DNA of 64,000 nucleotides from Bacteroidales bacterium (GCA_017427985.1 JAFRRS010000023.1:62001-126000), one strand, 5' to 3'; shown: positions 18,544 to 27,934, counted from the stretch's first letter. Made by a program: numbers and translations. The notes: generated from the letters alone by a model not told the origin.

Positions 18544-18707
18544 CGATTTCAGGCAGGTCTTCTGACTCACTCCGTACGCCTGCGTCTTCCCGTTTATATG
18601 GGATAAACAGTGACATCTGCAGGCGCTGCAAGAGTTTACAGCAGCGGGAACTGTCCGGGGTTCTCACCCGATTCCCTATTGAGCCCACCTAAGGACACCT
18701 GAAATCG
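18544..18707 (-). promoter_or_regulatory. Cobalamin (B12) riboswitch controlling btuB-btuG
   Basis: On the minus strand the leader has a 10-bp closing stem (18698-18707 with 18544-18553) and the class hallmarks in order: the GGTGTCC..TAGGTGGG entry, the B12-box-type core AGGGAATCGGGTGAGAA then CCCCGGACAG, the CCCGCTGCTGTAA block, and the final GTCAGAAGACCTGCC. RNA begins right after the -7 box at 18712, so the riboswitch is the very start of the transcript. It ends about 50 nt before the ATG, suggesting control of translation of btuB by adenosyl- or methylcobalamin. No intrinsic terminator is seen between it and btuB. Confidence 0.95.
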
Positions 18708-18711
18708 GTTG

Positions 18712-18719
18712 CAAAGATA
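18712..18719 (-). promoter_or_regulatory. -7 promoter box for the riboswitch-btuB-btuG transcript
   Basis: The minus strand reads TATCTTTG (TAnnTTTG). It lies directly before the riboswitch closing stem, placing transcription start at about 18706. Confidence 0.75.
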
Positions 18720-18721
18720 GC

Positions 18722-18750
18722 AAAAAAAAATTAGCCGAAGCTAATTTTTT
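18722..18750 (-). terminator. Intrinsic terminator overlapping the stop codon of the MORN-repeat gene
   Basis: On the minus strand AAAATTAGC pairs with GCTAATTTT around a TTCG-type tetraloop, followed by a T run. The stop codon TAG (18741-18743) is inside the left arm. Confidence 0.85.
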
Positions 18751-19466
18751 AAGAATTTTTTACCTTGAGGGTATTCCTTGACTTTTCCTTTGAGTTCGCC
18801 TTTTTTGTAGTTGGCTTCCGTTTTCAGGCTGCCGTCCTCATAAAACTCATAGGCCGGACCTTCCAGGATGTTTCCCGAGAATGTTTTCTTGGTTTTCACT
18901 GCCCCATCCTCAAAATAAGTCTCCTGAACGCCGTCAAAAATACCTTCTTTGTAAGTGTACATCGCGACTTTCTCGCCCTGGTTCTTGTCTCTGTTTGCAT
19001 ACCAGATGGTTACGCCGTCACGCTGGTCGTTTTTATAGTTCGACGACTCCATGATAGTGCCTTTCTCATAATAAATCACGGACTCGCCATTCTTTACACC
19101 TTCCTGATAATCAACCCGTTCAACAAGAATTGAGTTTTTGTACTTGAAAAGAGTGCCGTTCATCTTGTCGTTGAGATACTCCACCTTTTTAACGATGCTT
19201 CCTTGTCTGTCAAACTCAAGATAAAGCCCGTTTTTCTTGTTGTTGTCAAACTGGACGATGAAATGCGGCAGTTCAGAATTCGCGTATGTCTCGGTCCAAG
19301 TGCCCGTCTTTTGTCCGGCGAGCACTTTACCATAGATATTAACCCCATTTGAAGTCTGTGTAAAATCGCCGTCGGGCTTGCCGTTCAGCACGATTTTATC
19401 CATCGTTTGCGCGTACATTGATACGCAAAACATTGATAACAAAATGGTTACAAAAATTCTTCTCAT
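18741..19466 (-). CDS. Secreted MORN-variant repeat protein (YwqK-like)
   Basis: 241 residues: signal peptide MRRIFVTILLSMFCVSMYAQ, then about eight repeats of the type GxxxxYYExGxLxxxxxYKNG (for example NGTLFKYKNSILVERVDYQEG, NGESVIYYEKGTIMESSNYKND in overlapping units). This is the MORN-variant (YwqK) repeat, often labelled antitoxin in databases, though that label rests on one distant example and there is no toxin partner here. The product is probably exported to the periplasm or outer membrane; its role is unknown. It starts 2 nt after the stop of the NfnAB-like gene, so it is cotranscribed with it. Confidence 0.8.
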   Translation of the reverse strand: MRRIFVTILLSMFCVSMYAQTMDKIVLNGKPDGDFTQTSNGVNIYGKVLAGQKTGTWTETYANSELPHFIVQFDNNKKNGLYLEFDRQGSIVKKVEYLNDKMNGTLFKYKNSILVERVDYQEGVKNGESVIYYEKGTIMESSNYKNDQRDGVTIWYANRDKNQGEKVAMYTYKEGIFDGVQETYFEDGAVKTKKTFSGNILEGPAYEFYEDGSLKTEANYKKGELKGKVKEYPQGKKFLKN

Positions 19467-19467
19467 A

Positions 19468-21741
19468 TTACATCATATCATTGTGAAGATATTCGTCGAT
19501 AGCCTTTGCTGCCTTCTTACCTGCGCCCATGGCGAGGATGACGGTTGCTGCGCCGCTCACGGCATCACCTCCAGCGTACACTCCCGTACGTGTGGTGCGA
19601 CCGTTCTCGTTGGCGAGGATGCAACCGTGCTTGTCGGCATTCAGACCTGGTGTAGTTCTGAAAATCAACGGGTTAGGTGAAGTACCGAGAGCCATGATAA
19701 CCATATCGACATCGAGGACAAACTCTGAGCCTGCAATCTCGACTGGACGACGACGACCTGATGCGTCAGGCTCGCCGAGACCCATTCTGATGCACTTCAT
19801 ACCATTGACCCAACCGTTCTCGTTACCGAGAATCTCGACAGGGTTGCAGAGCAAGTCAAACTGGATGCCTTCTTCCTTGGCGTGATGCACTTCTTCGGCA
19901 CGTGCCGGAAGCTCAGCCTCAGAACGACGATACACGATATGCACGTCGGCACCGAGACGCAAGGCAGTACGCGCGGCGTCCATAGCGACGTTACCGCCAC
20001 CGACGACAGCCACTTTCTTACCAATATAATTAGGTGTCTCGTAACCTTCCTTATAAGCGAACAGCAGGTTGTTTCTTGTCAAAAATTCGTTTGCAGATAC
20101 CACACCGCAGAGGTTTTCTCCCTTGATATTCATAAACTTAGGAAGACCTGCACCTGAACCAATAAACACTGCGTCGAAGTGTTCGTCTTTCATCAACGAC
20201 TCGATTGAAGCGGTACGACCGATGACCACGTCTTTGAAGAAATGTCCTCCGAGACGCATCACGTTCTCGACTTCGTGACGAACGACAGTCTCTTTCGGCA
20301 GACGGAACGAAGGGATTCCGTAAGCTAAGACGCCGCCGAACTCATGCAGAGCCTCGAACACCGTGACATCATAGCCTCTCACAAGAAGCTCCTTGGCGCA
20401 TGTAAGACCTGAAGGACCTGAGCCGATGACAGCCACACGCTTGCCGTTTTTCTTTATAGGCTTGGCAAGGTTGATATTGTTCTCACGCGACCAGTCGCCG
20501 ACGAAACGCTCGAGTTTTCCGATAGCGATAGGCTCGAACTTCACTCCCATCACGCACTTGCCTTCGCACTGTGTCTCCTGTGGACACACACGGCCGCACA
20601 CCGCCGGCAATGCCGAGTCTTCGTCGATGATCTGGGCAGCAGCGAGGAAATCGCCTTCCGCCACCTTCTTGACGAATCCCGGGATATTGATGTTGACCGG
20701 GCAGCCAGTGACACACTGAGGACGACCGCAGTTCAAGCAGCGCTGTGCTTCCACGATGGCTTCTTCCGCTGTGTATCCGAGGCACACCTCGTCGAAGTTA
20801 TGTGCGCGCACCAATGGGTCCTGCTCTGTAATCTTCACACGATGTTTCTTGTCGCGCGGCTCGTCGAGGATGCCTCCGACATGGCATTTATGGCCTTCAG
20901 CCTTCTCTTCGTTTTCAAGCTGTTTGTGCTCAACGACGTTGTTGTACATCGACTGGCGTTTCATTGCCTCCGCGAAGTCGACCTTAGCACCGTCGAACTC
21001 AGGACCGTCGACGCAGGTGAACTTGGTCTGACCGCCCACGCTGATACGGCAGGCACCGCACATTCCAGTACCGTCGACCATCAAGGCGTTCATTGACACT
21101 GTGCATTTGATGTTGAGTTTCTGCGCAAGCTGGCACACGAACTTCATCATAATCATTGGGCCGATTGCGATGCACTCGTCATAGTGGTTGCCTTGGTCGA
21201 CAAGACGCTGCAGCATATCGGTGACGAGACCTTTATATTCTGATGTTCCGTCGTCTGTGGTGACGTAAAGATTCGACATTGAGGAAAGCTCATCTTCGTA
21301 GACAAGGAGGCTGTGCGTACGCGCGCCGATGATGACGTCGGCTTTCACGCCGTTGTGATACAGCCATTTTACCTGCGGGAAGATAGGTGCGATACCCACG
21401 CCGCCGCCGATGAAGACGTATTTCTTGGTCTTACGCTCCTCGTATGACATGTGGATGAACTCCGACGGACGGCCGAGAGGTCCCACGACATCGAGGAATG
21501 TGTCACCGACGTTGTATTTCGCCATCTCCTGCGTGGATTTTCCGATAGCCTTGAAAACAATTGTCACGGTACCGTTCCACGGGTCGTTGTCACTGATTGT
21601 GAGCGGGATACGCTCAGCTTTTTCTGTCATTTTAATGATAAGGAACTGTCCCGGAAGAGCCGCTCTCGACAGACGAGGAGCTTCGATTTCCATCATGAAA
21701 GTGTCCTGTGCTAATTCTTTCTTATTGACTATCAGATACAT
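19468..21741 (-). CDS. NfnAB-type fusion: NADH-dependent ferredoxin:NADP oxidoreductase / glutamate synthase small-chain-like flavoprotein
   Basis: A 757-residue cytoplasmic fusion. Residues 1-275 are like the ferredoxin-NADP-reductase-type subunit (NfnA/PyrK): FAD binding in RIPLTISD, the NAD fold FIGGGVGIAPIFPQ, and a C-terminal [2Fe-2S] site with CGACRISVGG...C. Residues 300-757 are like GltD/NfnB: two [4Fe-4S] motifs (CLNCGRPQCVTGCPV; CGRVCPQETQCEGKC), then GSGPSGLTCAKEL, GGGNVAMDAARTALRLG and TRTGVYAGGDAVSGAATV. Such proteins couple ferredoxin and NADH oxidation to NADP reduction by flavin bifurcation, a good fit with the bifurcating hydrogenase at 39-44 kb. Whether it bifurcates needs biochemistry. 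Confidence 0.92.
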   Translation of the reverse strand: MYLIVNKKELAQDTFMMEIEAPRLSRAALPGQFLIIKMTEKAERIPLTISDNDPWNGTVTIVFKAIGKSTQEMAKYNVGDTFLDVVGPLGRPSEFIHMSYEERKTKKYVFIGGGVGIAPIFPQVKWLYHNGVKADVIIGARTHSLLVYEDELSSMSNLYVTTDDGTSEYKGLVTDMLQRLVDQGNHYDECIAIGPMIMMKFVCQLAQKLNIKCTVSMNALMVDGTGMCGACRISVGGQTKFTCVDGPEFDGAKVDFAEAMKRQSMYNNVVEHKQLENEEKAEGHKCHVGGILDEPRDKKHRVKITEQDPLVRAHNFDEVCLGYTAEEAIVEAQRCLNCGRPQCVTGCPVNINIPGFVKKVAEGDFLAAAQIIDEDSALPAVCGRVCPQETQCEGKCVMGVKFEPIAIGKLERFVGDWSRENNINLAKPIKKNGKRVAVIGSGPSGLTCAKELLVRGYDVTVFEALHEFGGVLAYGIPSFRLPKETVVRHEVENVMRLGGHFFKDVVIGRTASIESLMKDEHFDAVFIGSGAGLPKFMNIKGENLCGVVSANEFLTRNNLLFAYKEGYETPNYIGKKVAVVGGGNVAMDAARTALRLGADVHIVYRRSEAELPARAEEVHHAKEEGIQFDLLCNPVEILGNENGWVNGMKCIRMGLGEPDASGRRRPVEIAGSEFVLDVDMVIMALGTSPNPLIFRTTPGLNADKHGCILANENGRTTRTGVYAGGDAVSGAATVILAMGAGKKAAKAIDEYLHNDMM

Positions 21742-21761
21742 AATATTAAAATTTAAAATTA

Positions 21762-21805
21762 AATCCCTAAAATTGAGTTCATAACGAACTACAAAATTAG
21801 GGATT
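21762..21805 (-). promoter_or_regulatory. Promoter with imperfect inverted repeat upstream of the NfnAB-type gene
   Basis: AATCCCTAAAATTGAGTTC (21762-21780) and GAACTACAAAATTAGGGATT (21786-21805) form an imperfect inverted repeat. The minus-strand -7 box TAATTTTG (21792-21799) is inside the right arm, and the predicted RNA begins with GTTCGTTATGAAC, a short hairpin. It could be an operator or an RNA stabiliser. Confidence 0.5.
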
Positions 21806-21836
21806 ATTTCAATAAAAACAAAATTTTTGAAAAATT

Positions 21837-24455
21837 TTATCTCACCATAATTTTCTGAATGCTGACACAGTTTTCTGTTTCAATTCTTAGCATGAAAATT
21901 CCTTTTCCGAACTTTGACAAATCAATTTGATTTTCAATGGTTTCGTAGACTTTTTGACCGAGAGCATTCATCACGACAACGCCTTTCAAGCCTTCAACTT
22001 CGATGTTGACGATGCCGTTTGTCGGGTTAGGATAAACGCTGATTTCGCCAAGGTTTTCCTTCACATTGTCAGTCGCGACATGGACATAATCGTGATTGTC
22101 AGGCGTTAAGGCGTAGGAAGACTCGCAGGTATGCCCGCCAGAGACGGTGTTGATGGCTGTCACCTTATAATAATAGTTAACAGAAATGATTTCGTTGTCA
22201 TTATAGCTCACGGCATTGCCATTAGCATGTCCAATTGCCTCATAATTGACGCCATCGGTTGAGCGATATATGATATAACGTTCGGTGACGCTTTCCGTGC
22301 CAACCCAAAGCACATTCTTAACTGTCACATTATCAATACACAAGGCGTATGCTGCATCCGCTGTGTTATGACGGAAGCCGACAAAAATCTCCTGACCGGC
22401 ATAATTTGAAAGGTCGACAGAATATTTTGAATATGGATACGATGTTTGGAAAGAGGCGATATTGGTGATAGCGCCGTTTCCGTCAGCTATGGCGACGCCG
22501 AAACGCTCAACTGGATAATTCGGGTCATAGCCTGTGGCATAAAACTCGATTTTAGAGCCTGCGAGTATCTTCATTTTCGGCATAAAGGCATAGTTGTCTG
22601 GTGTTAGAGGTCCGTAGCCGTTGATATATGAGAACGACACGAGAGCAGGATTGTCTTCCGTGTTCACGCTGCCGTCAGGGTTCATGCCACCTGCCGCATA
22701 TACGCCAAACGTCGCGCCGTCGCCGTCAGCATCAATTAAAGTAAACACCGGGTCTTCCTCAAAGCTTGTGAAATAATTGCGTTCCCAGGAAATGACAACT
22801 TTCTCGCCGTCAAACTCCGCTGAAAGGTTTGAAGGGGCGATGCATTCAATCTCGGCTGTAGCGCACTGAGGAGCCGCCAAAGCGTAATATGTGCCGTCAT
22901 CCTTGCCACCTTCCTGAATGATGCGGATGCAATACTCTGACTCATAACGGTTTACCATGTGAGTAAAGCTTGTCTCGCCATGATTCAACGCCGCAATAAG
23001 CTCGCCATTGGCATAAACCATAGCACCTTTCGCTGGACGAGTGATTTCTGCCTCAACGCCAGTGATTTTGATATCGTCGACATAAATATAATATGTCTCG
23101 CCAGTGGTGTTGAAATGACGGATCGCCACGTAAATCTGCTGACCCGCGTATGCTGAAAGGTTCACAGAATACTCCGTGTACGTTCCGGTGCTGTTCCATT
23201 CCTGAACCATAGTGAAGTCGGAAGCGTTGGTGTTGCCTGATGTCGAAACAGCCACGCCGAAATGCTCTGGATCTGGTGCGATGCCTGGCATGTCGGCATC
23301 TCTCAACATGAATGAGAACACTGTGTTAGCCGAGGCAGTAACGCGTGGCAAAACCACGTAATTATCAGGGTTTACCGCAGAACCAGACCATGACACCGAT
23401 TTAAGACAATTGCCGCTGCCGTAGCCGCCGTAAGGATAAACGACGAAGTTCAGTCCGTCGTGGTTGTTGTCGATTAAAGTCAAATCCGACAAAGTGCTGT
23501 CGGCGAAGTCGTACAAGAGTTCGTCGACGGAGAATGGCGCAGTCATCATCGGGAGAGTCCAGCTGAGGTTGACAGAGTTGCCGTCGCTGTTGGCATGCAG
23601 ACCTGACGGGGAGCCTTGGAAATTGTTAGCGGAACGGTAAGTCCAGTCCGTCGACTTCGACAAAGTGGCACCCGACTGATATGTCGCAGTGACGGTTGCA
23701 TTATGCGACGAGTTATCTGCGAAGCCATCTGTATCAAGCAGAAATTGAGTTCCAGTAACGTTTGATGCCACAACATTGCCGTCCAGTTCGATGCTGCATG
23801 ATGTGAGCGGGTCTTTTTCCTGAGGACCGACAAAAACATCATCTACAACGAGACAGAAGTTGTTGGTGCTGTTGAAGTGACGGATTGCAATGTGAATATT
23901 CTGACCAACGTATGAGTTCAAATCGACGGAATATTCATGCCAACCGCCCTGTTTCGATGTCATTGTCCATTCCTGAATCATGGTGAAATCGGATGCGTTG
24001 GTGCCCGTTGTGGAGACAGCAAGTCCGAAATGGTCGGCAGGATAAGCCTCGTCGAGGGCGCAGGCGTAAAACGACACGTAATGGTTGTTTGCCGTGATTG
24101 CCAGCTGGGGCGAAACGAGGTAGTTGTTCGGGCTGAGAGCGCCAGAATAGTTGCTGTACGAATAAGAGAACACCGCACCGTCGGAGCCGTTGTGACCGTA
24201 GCCTTCGCCCAACGGGGAAACGTTCCAGTTGTAGCTGTCGCCGTCAGCATCGATTGTGGTCCAGTTCACGAGACGCCCTTCGACGTAATCGTTTTCGAAA
24301 TCGAAGGCATAGCCGTCGGTTCCAGTGTTGTAAAATGGGGCGTTGAAGATGACGTAACCTGATGCGGATACGTAGTTTTGCACGCCTTGCTGGGCTTTCG
24401 CAGAGAACGCGAAAGACAAGAGAGCTATCATAGATAGCAGAGTCAATTTTCTCAT
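21837..24455 (-). CDS. T9SS cargo with three cleaved-adhesin (gingipain adhesin-like) domains
   Basis: 872 residues: signal peptide MRKLTLLSMIALLSFAFSAKAQ, three jelly-roll domains of the cleaved-adhesin/choice-of-anchor type (about 45-215, 320-475 and 580-725) and a C-terminal T9SS type A sorting domain (about 800-872, starting ISVYPNPTNGIVNI and ending KIMVR). Each adhesin domain repeats the pattern WxxxDxDGDxxxW..., NYLVSPQL, FYACALDEAYPADHFGLAVS, YSVDLSxYAGQxIxIAIRHFN and VDDVxV. Such domains occur in gingipains and haemagglutinins and bind host or other proteins. It begins the cargo island 21.8-33.1 kb, with its own promoter at 24490. Confidence 0.9.
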   Translation of the reverse strand: MRKLTLLSMIALLSFAFSAKAQQGVQNYVSASGYVIFNAPFYNTGTDGYAFDFENDYVEGRLVNWTTIDADGDSYNWNVSPLGEGYGHNGSDGAVFSYSYSNYSGALSPNNYLVSPQLAITANNHYVSFYACALDEAYPADHFGLAVSTTGTNASDFTMIQEWTMTSKQGGWHEYSVDLNSYVGQNIHIAIRHFNSTNNFCLVVDDVFVGPQEKDPLTSCSIELDGNVVASNVTGTQFLLDTDGFADNSSHNATVTATYQSGATLSKSTDWTYRSANNFQGSPSGLHANSDGNSVNLSWTLPMMTAPFSVDELLYDFADSTLSDLTLIDNNHDGLNFVVYPYGGYGSGNCLKSVSWSGSAVNPDNYVVLPRVTASANTVFSFMLRDADMPGIAPDPEHFGVAVSTSGNTNASDFTMVQEWNSTGTYTEYSVNLSAYAGQQIYVAIRHFNTTGETYYIYVDDIKITGVEAEITRPAKGAMVYANGELIAALNHGETSFTHMVNRYESEYCIRIIQEGGKDDGTYYALAAPQCATAEIECIAPSNLSAEFDGEKVVISWERNYFTSFEEDPVFTLIDADGDGATFGVYAAGGMNPDGSVNTEDNPALVSFSYINGYGPLTPDNYAFMPKMKILAGSKIEFYATGYDPNYPVERFGVAIADGNGAITNIASFQTSYPYSKYSVDLSNYAGQEIFVGFRHNTADAAYALCIDNVTVKNVLWVGTESVTERYIIYRSTDGVNYEAIGHANGNAVSYNDNEIISVNYYYKVTAINTVSGGHTCESSYALTPDNHDYVHVATDNVKENLGEISVYPNPTNGIVNIEVEGLKGVVVMNALGQKVYETIENQIDLSKFGKGIFMLRIETENCVSIQKIMVR

Positions 24456-24489
24456 TTTAATTTGTTTAAATTTGATTTATAAAAGCGTG

Positions 24490-24497
24490 CAAAGATA
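24490..24497 (-). promoter_or_regulatory. -7 promoter box for the cleaved-adhesin gene
   Basis: The minus strand reads TATCTTTG, 34 nt upstream of the ATG at 24455. Confidence 0.6.
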
Positions 24498-24504
24498 GGT
24501 AAAA

Positions 24505-26208
24505 TTACCTTTCGACAACAATTTTCACGAATTTATTTTGAATCTTCATCAGATAGATGCCCGATTGCAAACCAGAGACATCGATTTGATTATTATTTAA
24601 AACACGAATATCCATCAATTGACCATGAATGTTCATTAATGATATTTGAGACGTTTCAGGAAATGTGATGAAATCTTTGGCGGGATTTGGGTATATTGAA
24701 AACGTAACATTTTCATTTTCAACGATTGCGTCGTATGGCTCCACGGCGTTGACGGCGGCGAGGGCGTCGACACGACCGACACCGGTGATGTTGCTCTTGT
24801 TCGGTGTCAGTTTCACGGATGTCTCCTCAAGGATGCGGCAGATGTCGGCAGGCATGAGGTTGGGATTCTTTTGCAGCATGAGTGCGATGATGCCTCCGAC
24901 CAGCGGTGTCGCCTGCGAGGTGCCATCCATATTGGTATAGCCGTTAACATTTTCATAATCAAGGGATTTGATTGCCACTCCCGGCGCGCACACGTCAGGA
25001 CGGATGAGTCCGATACCCGGCTCGTAGGCGTAGTCGCCGAACTCGTCGATACCCTGCCACGTCACTGGTCCCTGCGACGTGAACGAAGCAGCCTCGTCGT
25101 TGCCATTGACAGCGCCGACAGCTATCACACAACTCAACTCGCCTGGATTCGCGAGCTGGTCGGGGTCGAGATACGGAGGCGGACAGCTCGCAGGCACGCG
25201 CACGTTGTTGGGTATCGGATACGCCATCTGAAGGAAGCTGTTGCCCTCGTTTCCAGCGCACACCGCAGCCACTATGCCAGCATCGTTGACGGCGACACAA
25301 GTGCGACGAAGCACGATTTTATCTGTGTCAGCAGCACCCGCCATGCCCAACGACATGCTTATCATGTCGCAGCCGTGTTCAACAGCCCATTCCATGCCGC
25401 CCGCAATGTTGACGGAGCCTCCAAAACCATCTACGGCAATGCTTTTAACGCACATCAAAGTGGCATCAGGAGCAGCACCGGTCTGAGTTCCAGAAGTACC
25501 GTCACCGCAGACGATTCCGGCGACATGCGTGCCGTGACCTTTGTCGTCCATCGGGTCGTCGTCACCGTTCACGATGTCGTAGCCGTGATGCGGAAACTCC
25601 TCGCCCCCATCCCACAGATGGTCAGCCAAATCAGCATGTTCGTAGTTGACACCCGAATCGACGACAGCAACAACGACGCCAGTACCAGTGTAACCTAATT
25701 CCCAGACCCTGTCAACATTGACCTGCGTGATGTTAGGCGTTATCTCCCTCGTTTGGACGTGGTTCATAGCGTCACTACTTGAAATGACTTCAGGGACGAG
25801 ATGTTGTTTTTTGTCGAGCCCCATAATCTTTATGTCATCTCGCCCCGAAATCATTAGAATTGCATCTTTTGTAGCCGAAAACGCGATGGAATTTGACATC
25901 CAAAGCGAAGTGCCGAAGCGCATGTCTTTTGAACTGTTGATGTATTCTATCAAATCCTTCTGCGACGCTTCCGCGAATGACTTCAATTCCTTCACCACGA
26001 AATCCCGACGCTCTGCACGTGTTGCAAATGCATTCGCTTTACGATTCAAGACATCGCGGTCGTAACGTGCCTTCATCACCGCAATGACTTCAATCTGTTC
26101 GTCATCCGAGCGACGACTCATTTCTTCAAGCAGCTGATTATCAATAATTTGAGCATTTGCAAAAAGCGTACTCAAAAACAATGCCAAGGTCAAAAAATAT
26201 CTTTTCAT
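24505..26208 (-). CDS. Secreted S8 (subtilisin-like) serine protease with T9SS sorting domain, paralogue A
   Basis: 567 residues with signal peptide ending FANAQ. A propeptide region runs to about residue 160, followed by the S8 catalytic domain with Asp184 in VVDSGVNYEHAD, His228 in GHGTHVAG and Ser in DGTSQATP (about 430). The C-terminal 75 residues form the T9SS sorting domain (FSIYPNPAKDFITF ... GIYLMKIQ). Two dispersed repeats are in frame: SSDAMNHVQT in the propeptide (about 25757-25780) and FPETS in the sorting domain (24648-24669). It lies 3 nt from paralogue B, with about the same domain order, so the two arose by tandem duplication. Confidence 0.93.
   Translation of the reverse strand: MKRYFLTLALFLSTLFANAQIIDNQLLEEMSRRSDDEQIEVIAVMKARYDRDVLNRKANAFATRAERRDFVVKELKSFAEASQKDLIEYINSSKDMRFGTSLWMSNSIAFSATKDAILMISGRDDIKIMGLDKKQHLVPEVISSSDAMNHVQTREITPNITQVNVDRVWELGYTGTGVVVAVVDSGVNYEHADLADHLWDGGEEFPHHGYDIVNGDDDPMDDKGHGTHVAGIVCGDGTSGTQTGAAPDATLMCVKSIAVDGFGGSVNIAGGMEWAVEHGCDMISMSLGMAGAADTDKIVLRRTCVAVNDAGIVAAVCAGNEGNSFLQMAYPIPNNVRVPASCPPPYLDPDQLANPGELSCVIAVGAVNGNDEAASFTSQGPVTWQGIDEFGDYAYEPGIGLIRPDVCAPGVAIKSLDYENVNGYTNMDGTSQATPLVGGIIALMLQKNPNLMPADICRILEETSVKLTPNKSNITGVGRVDALAAVNAVEPYDAIVENENVTFSIYPNPAKDFITFPETSQISLMNIHGQLMDIRVLNNNQIDVSGLQSGIYLMKIQNKFVKIVVER
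24648..24669. repeat. Degenerate palindrome copy in the sorting domain of subtilase A
   Basis: GAGACGTTTCAGGAAA is retained while the right arm has decayed (ATGTGAT in place of ACGTCTC). It encodes F-P-E-T-S at the same domain position as the copies in subtilase B and the Omp28-like protein. Confidence 0.65.
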
Positions 26209-26210
26209 AA

Positions 26211-27929
26211 TTATTCTTTAATGATTTTTTTATAAAAAACACCTTCCGATGATTCTATTTTCATAAGATAGATACCATTTTGCAGGTCGCCGATATAGAT
26301 TTGATTGTTATTTTGAACACGGCTTCCAACGAATTGACCATCAATGTTCATTAATGATATATTAGACGTTTCAGGAATTGTTACAGGAGACGTTTCAGGA
26401 AACGTCTCTACAATGGTGATGAAATCTTTGGCTGGATTTGGATATATTGAAATCATTTCCTTTGCATTTTCAATGATTCCATCATCCCCGATTGCGTTAA
26501 CTGCTGTCAGCGCGTCGATGCGGCCTGAACCGAAATCGTTGTTTTTGTGCGCCGACAATGGGATGGCGGTGCGTTCAAGAATCTCGTCCAATTGCGCAGG
26601 GGTCAGCTCATGGTCTTTCGACAGCATCAGCGCCATCGTCCCTGCCACGCACGGCGTCGCCATCGAGGTGCCGTTTTTCAGGCAATAGCCGCTGTTGTTG
26701 CTGTAATCCAACGACTTGATGTTCACGCCTGGAGCACATACATCGGGACGGATAAGCCCGATATCCGTTGAACTCCCCGAAGAATATGAATAGTCGTTGT
26801 ACTGCACCACATCGCTCCACGTTGACGGTCCCACTGACGAGAATGCGGCGATGGCATCGTTGAAGTCGACAGCGCCAACACACACCACGCAACTTGTCCC
26901 GCCCGCGTTAACAAGCTGGTCTTCATGCAGATGCGGCGGCGGGCAATCGCCTGGCGAGTATATATTATAAGGTATCGGAATCATAGACTGCATCTGGCGG
27001 ACGTTGCCTGCGCAAACGGCGGCGACCACTCCAGCTGCCAAGGTGTTGTCGCAAGCCTGTCGCATCATCAGCTTGACGGCTGCGTCAGGCATGGGCTGCC
27101 CAAGCGACATATTCAAGATATCGGCACCATGTTCCACCGCGAACTGCATCGCCTCAACCCACATCGTCGTCTCCGTCAACTCGTCGTCGTTGAACACCTT
27201 CAGCGCCATGATTTTAGCACCAGGCGCGACACCAGTCTGAGTGCCTGAAGCGCCAATGCCCACTATTGTTCCGGCGACATGAGTGCCGTGACCGCGCCCG
27301 TCGGAAGGGTCGTTGTCGTGAGAATAGAAATCGTAGCCGTGGTTAGGATATTCCGCGCCTCCATCCCAAAGGCATCCCTGCAAATCAGCGTGCTCAAGGT
27401 TCACACCAGTATCGATGACCGCGATTAGCACGTCCTCGCCAGTGTAACCGAGCTCCCACACCTTGTCCGCATTGACTTTCAACAGGTTTTCAGCTATTTC
27501 CCTGCCATCGCCACGCTCCACAGGAACTGCTTCGTCATCGTCGAGGCATCGGAATTCAACACATTGGTAAACAGCCATCACATCATCGCGTCGGGCAATC
27601 TCATCAAGAAGCGACGCATCTGCCAAACAACTCACAGAATTGACAATCCACAACGGTCTTATCTCCTCCACCACCCCATTGTTTTCCAATTCGTTAAGAT
27701 AACTCAGCAAATCAAATTGCGCCTCTTTCGCCTGACGTTTCAAGGTGTTCACCACAAAATCACGACGCTCCGCCTTTGTCGGGAAAGCGTCAGCCATACG
27801 ACTCAACGCCGTCACATCGGACTGCGACTTCAAAACAATGTTTATTTTTATTCTGCCGTCAGAATGATTAGCTGAAACGCCAGCAAAACTTAGTAAAACA
27901 GCAATAATTGCAATAAATACCTTTTTCAT
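26211..27929 (-). CDS. Secreted S8 (subtilisin-like) serine protease with T9SS sorting domain, paralogue B
   Basis: 572 residues: signal peptide ending GVSAN, propeptide, then the S8 domain with Asp in VIDTGVNLEHAD, His in GHGTHVAGT and Ser in NGTSMATPCVAG. All three catalytic residues are intact. The C-terminus is a T9SS sorting domain (ISIYPNPAKDFITI ... GIYLMKIE). Inside it lies a full palindrome with a degenerate tandem copy (26363-26411), encoding VETFPETSPVTIPETS between two beta strands. It overlaps nothing, but sits 3 nt upstream of paralogue A and 5 nt downstream of the Omp28-like gene, so one transcript is likely. Confidence 0.93.
   Translation of the reverse strand: MKKVFIAIIAVLLSFAGVSANHSDGRIKINIVLKSQSDVTALSRMADAFPTKAERRDFVVNTLKRQAKEAQFDLLSYLNELENNGVVEEIRPLWIVNSVSCLADASLLDEIARRDDVMAVYQCVEFRCLDDDEAVPVERGDGREIAENLLKVNADKVWELGYTGEDVLIAVIDTGVNLEHADLQGCLWDGGAEYPNHGYDFYSHDNDPSDGRGHGTHVAGTIVGIGASGTQTGVAPGAKIMALKVFNDDELTETTMWVEAMQFAVEHGADILNMSLGQPMPDAAVKLMMRQACDNTLAAGVVAAVCAGNVRQMQSMIPIPYNIYSPGDCPPPHLHEDQLVNAGGTSCVVCVGAVDFNDAIAAFSSVGPSTWSDVVQYNDYSYSSGSSTDIGLIRPDVCAPGVNIKSLDYSNNSGYCLKNGTSMATPCVAGTMALMLSKDHELTPAQLDEILERTAIPLSAHKNNDFGSGRIDALTAVNAIGDDGIIENAKEMISIYPNPAKDFITIVETFPETSPVTIPETSNISLMNIDGQFVGSRVQNNNQIYIGDLQNGIYLMKIESSEGVFYKKIIKE
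26363..26411. repeat. Palindrome plus degenerate tandem copy in the sorting domain of subtilase B
   Basis: Perfect stem GAGACGTTTC (26387-26396)/GAAACGTCTC (26399-26408) followed by TAC. A diverged copy (TAGACGTTTCAGGAATTGTT) precedes it at 26363-26382. Confidence 0.85.
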
Positions 27930-27934
27930 GACTT

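Noticed and set aside
18493..18570. A longer BtuB start
   Set aside because: The extension overlaps the cobalamin riboswitch and lacks a signal peptide at its N-terminus.
24871..25698. A 275-codon plus-strand frame opposite subtilase A
   Set aside because: Shadow of the subtilase frame; the residues are His/Arg/Val-rich without any motif.
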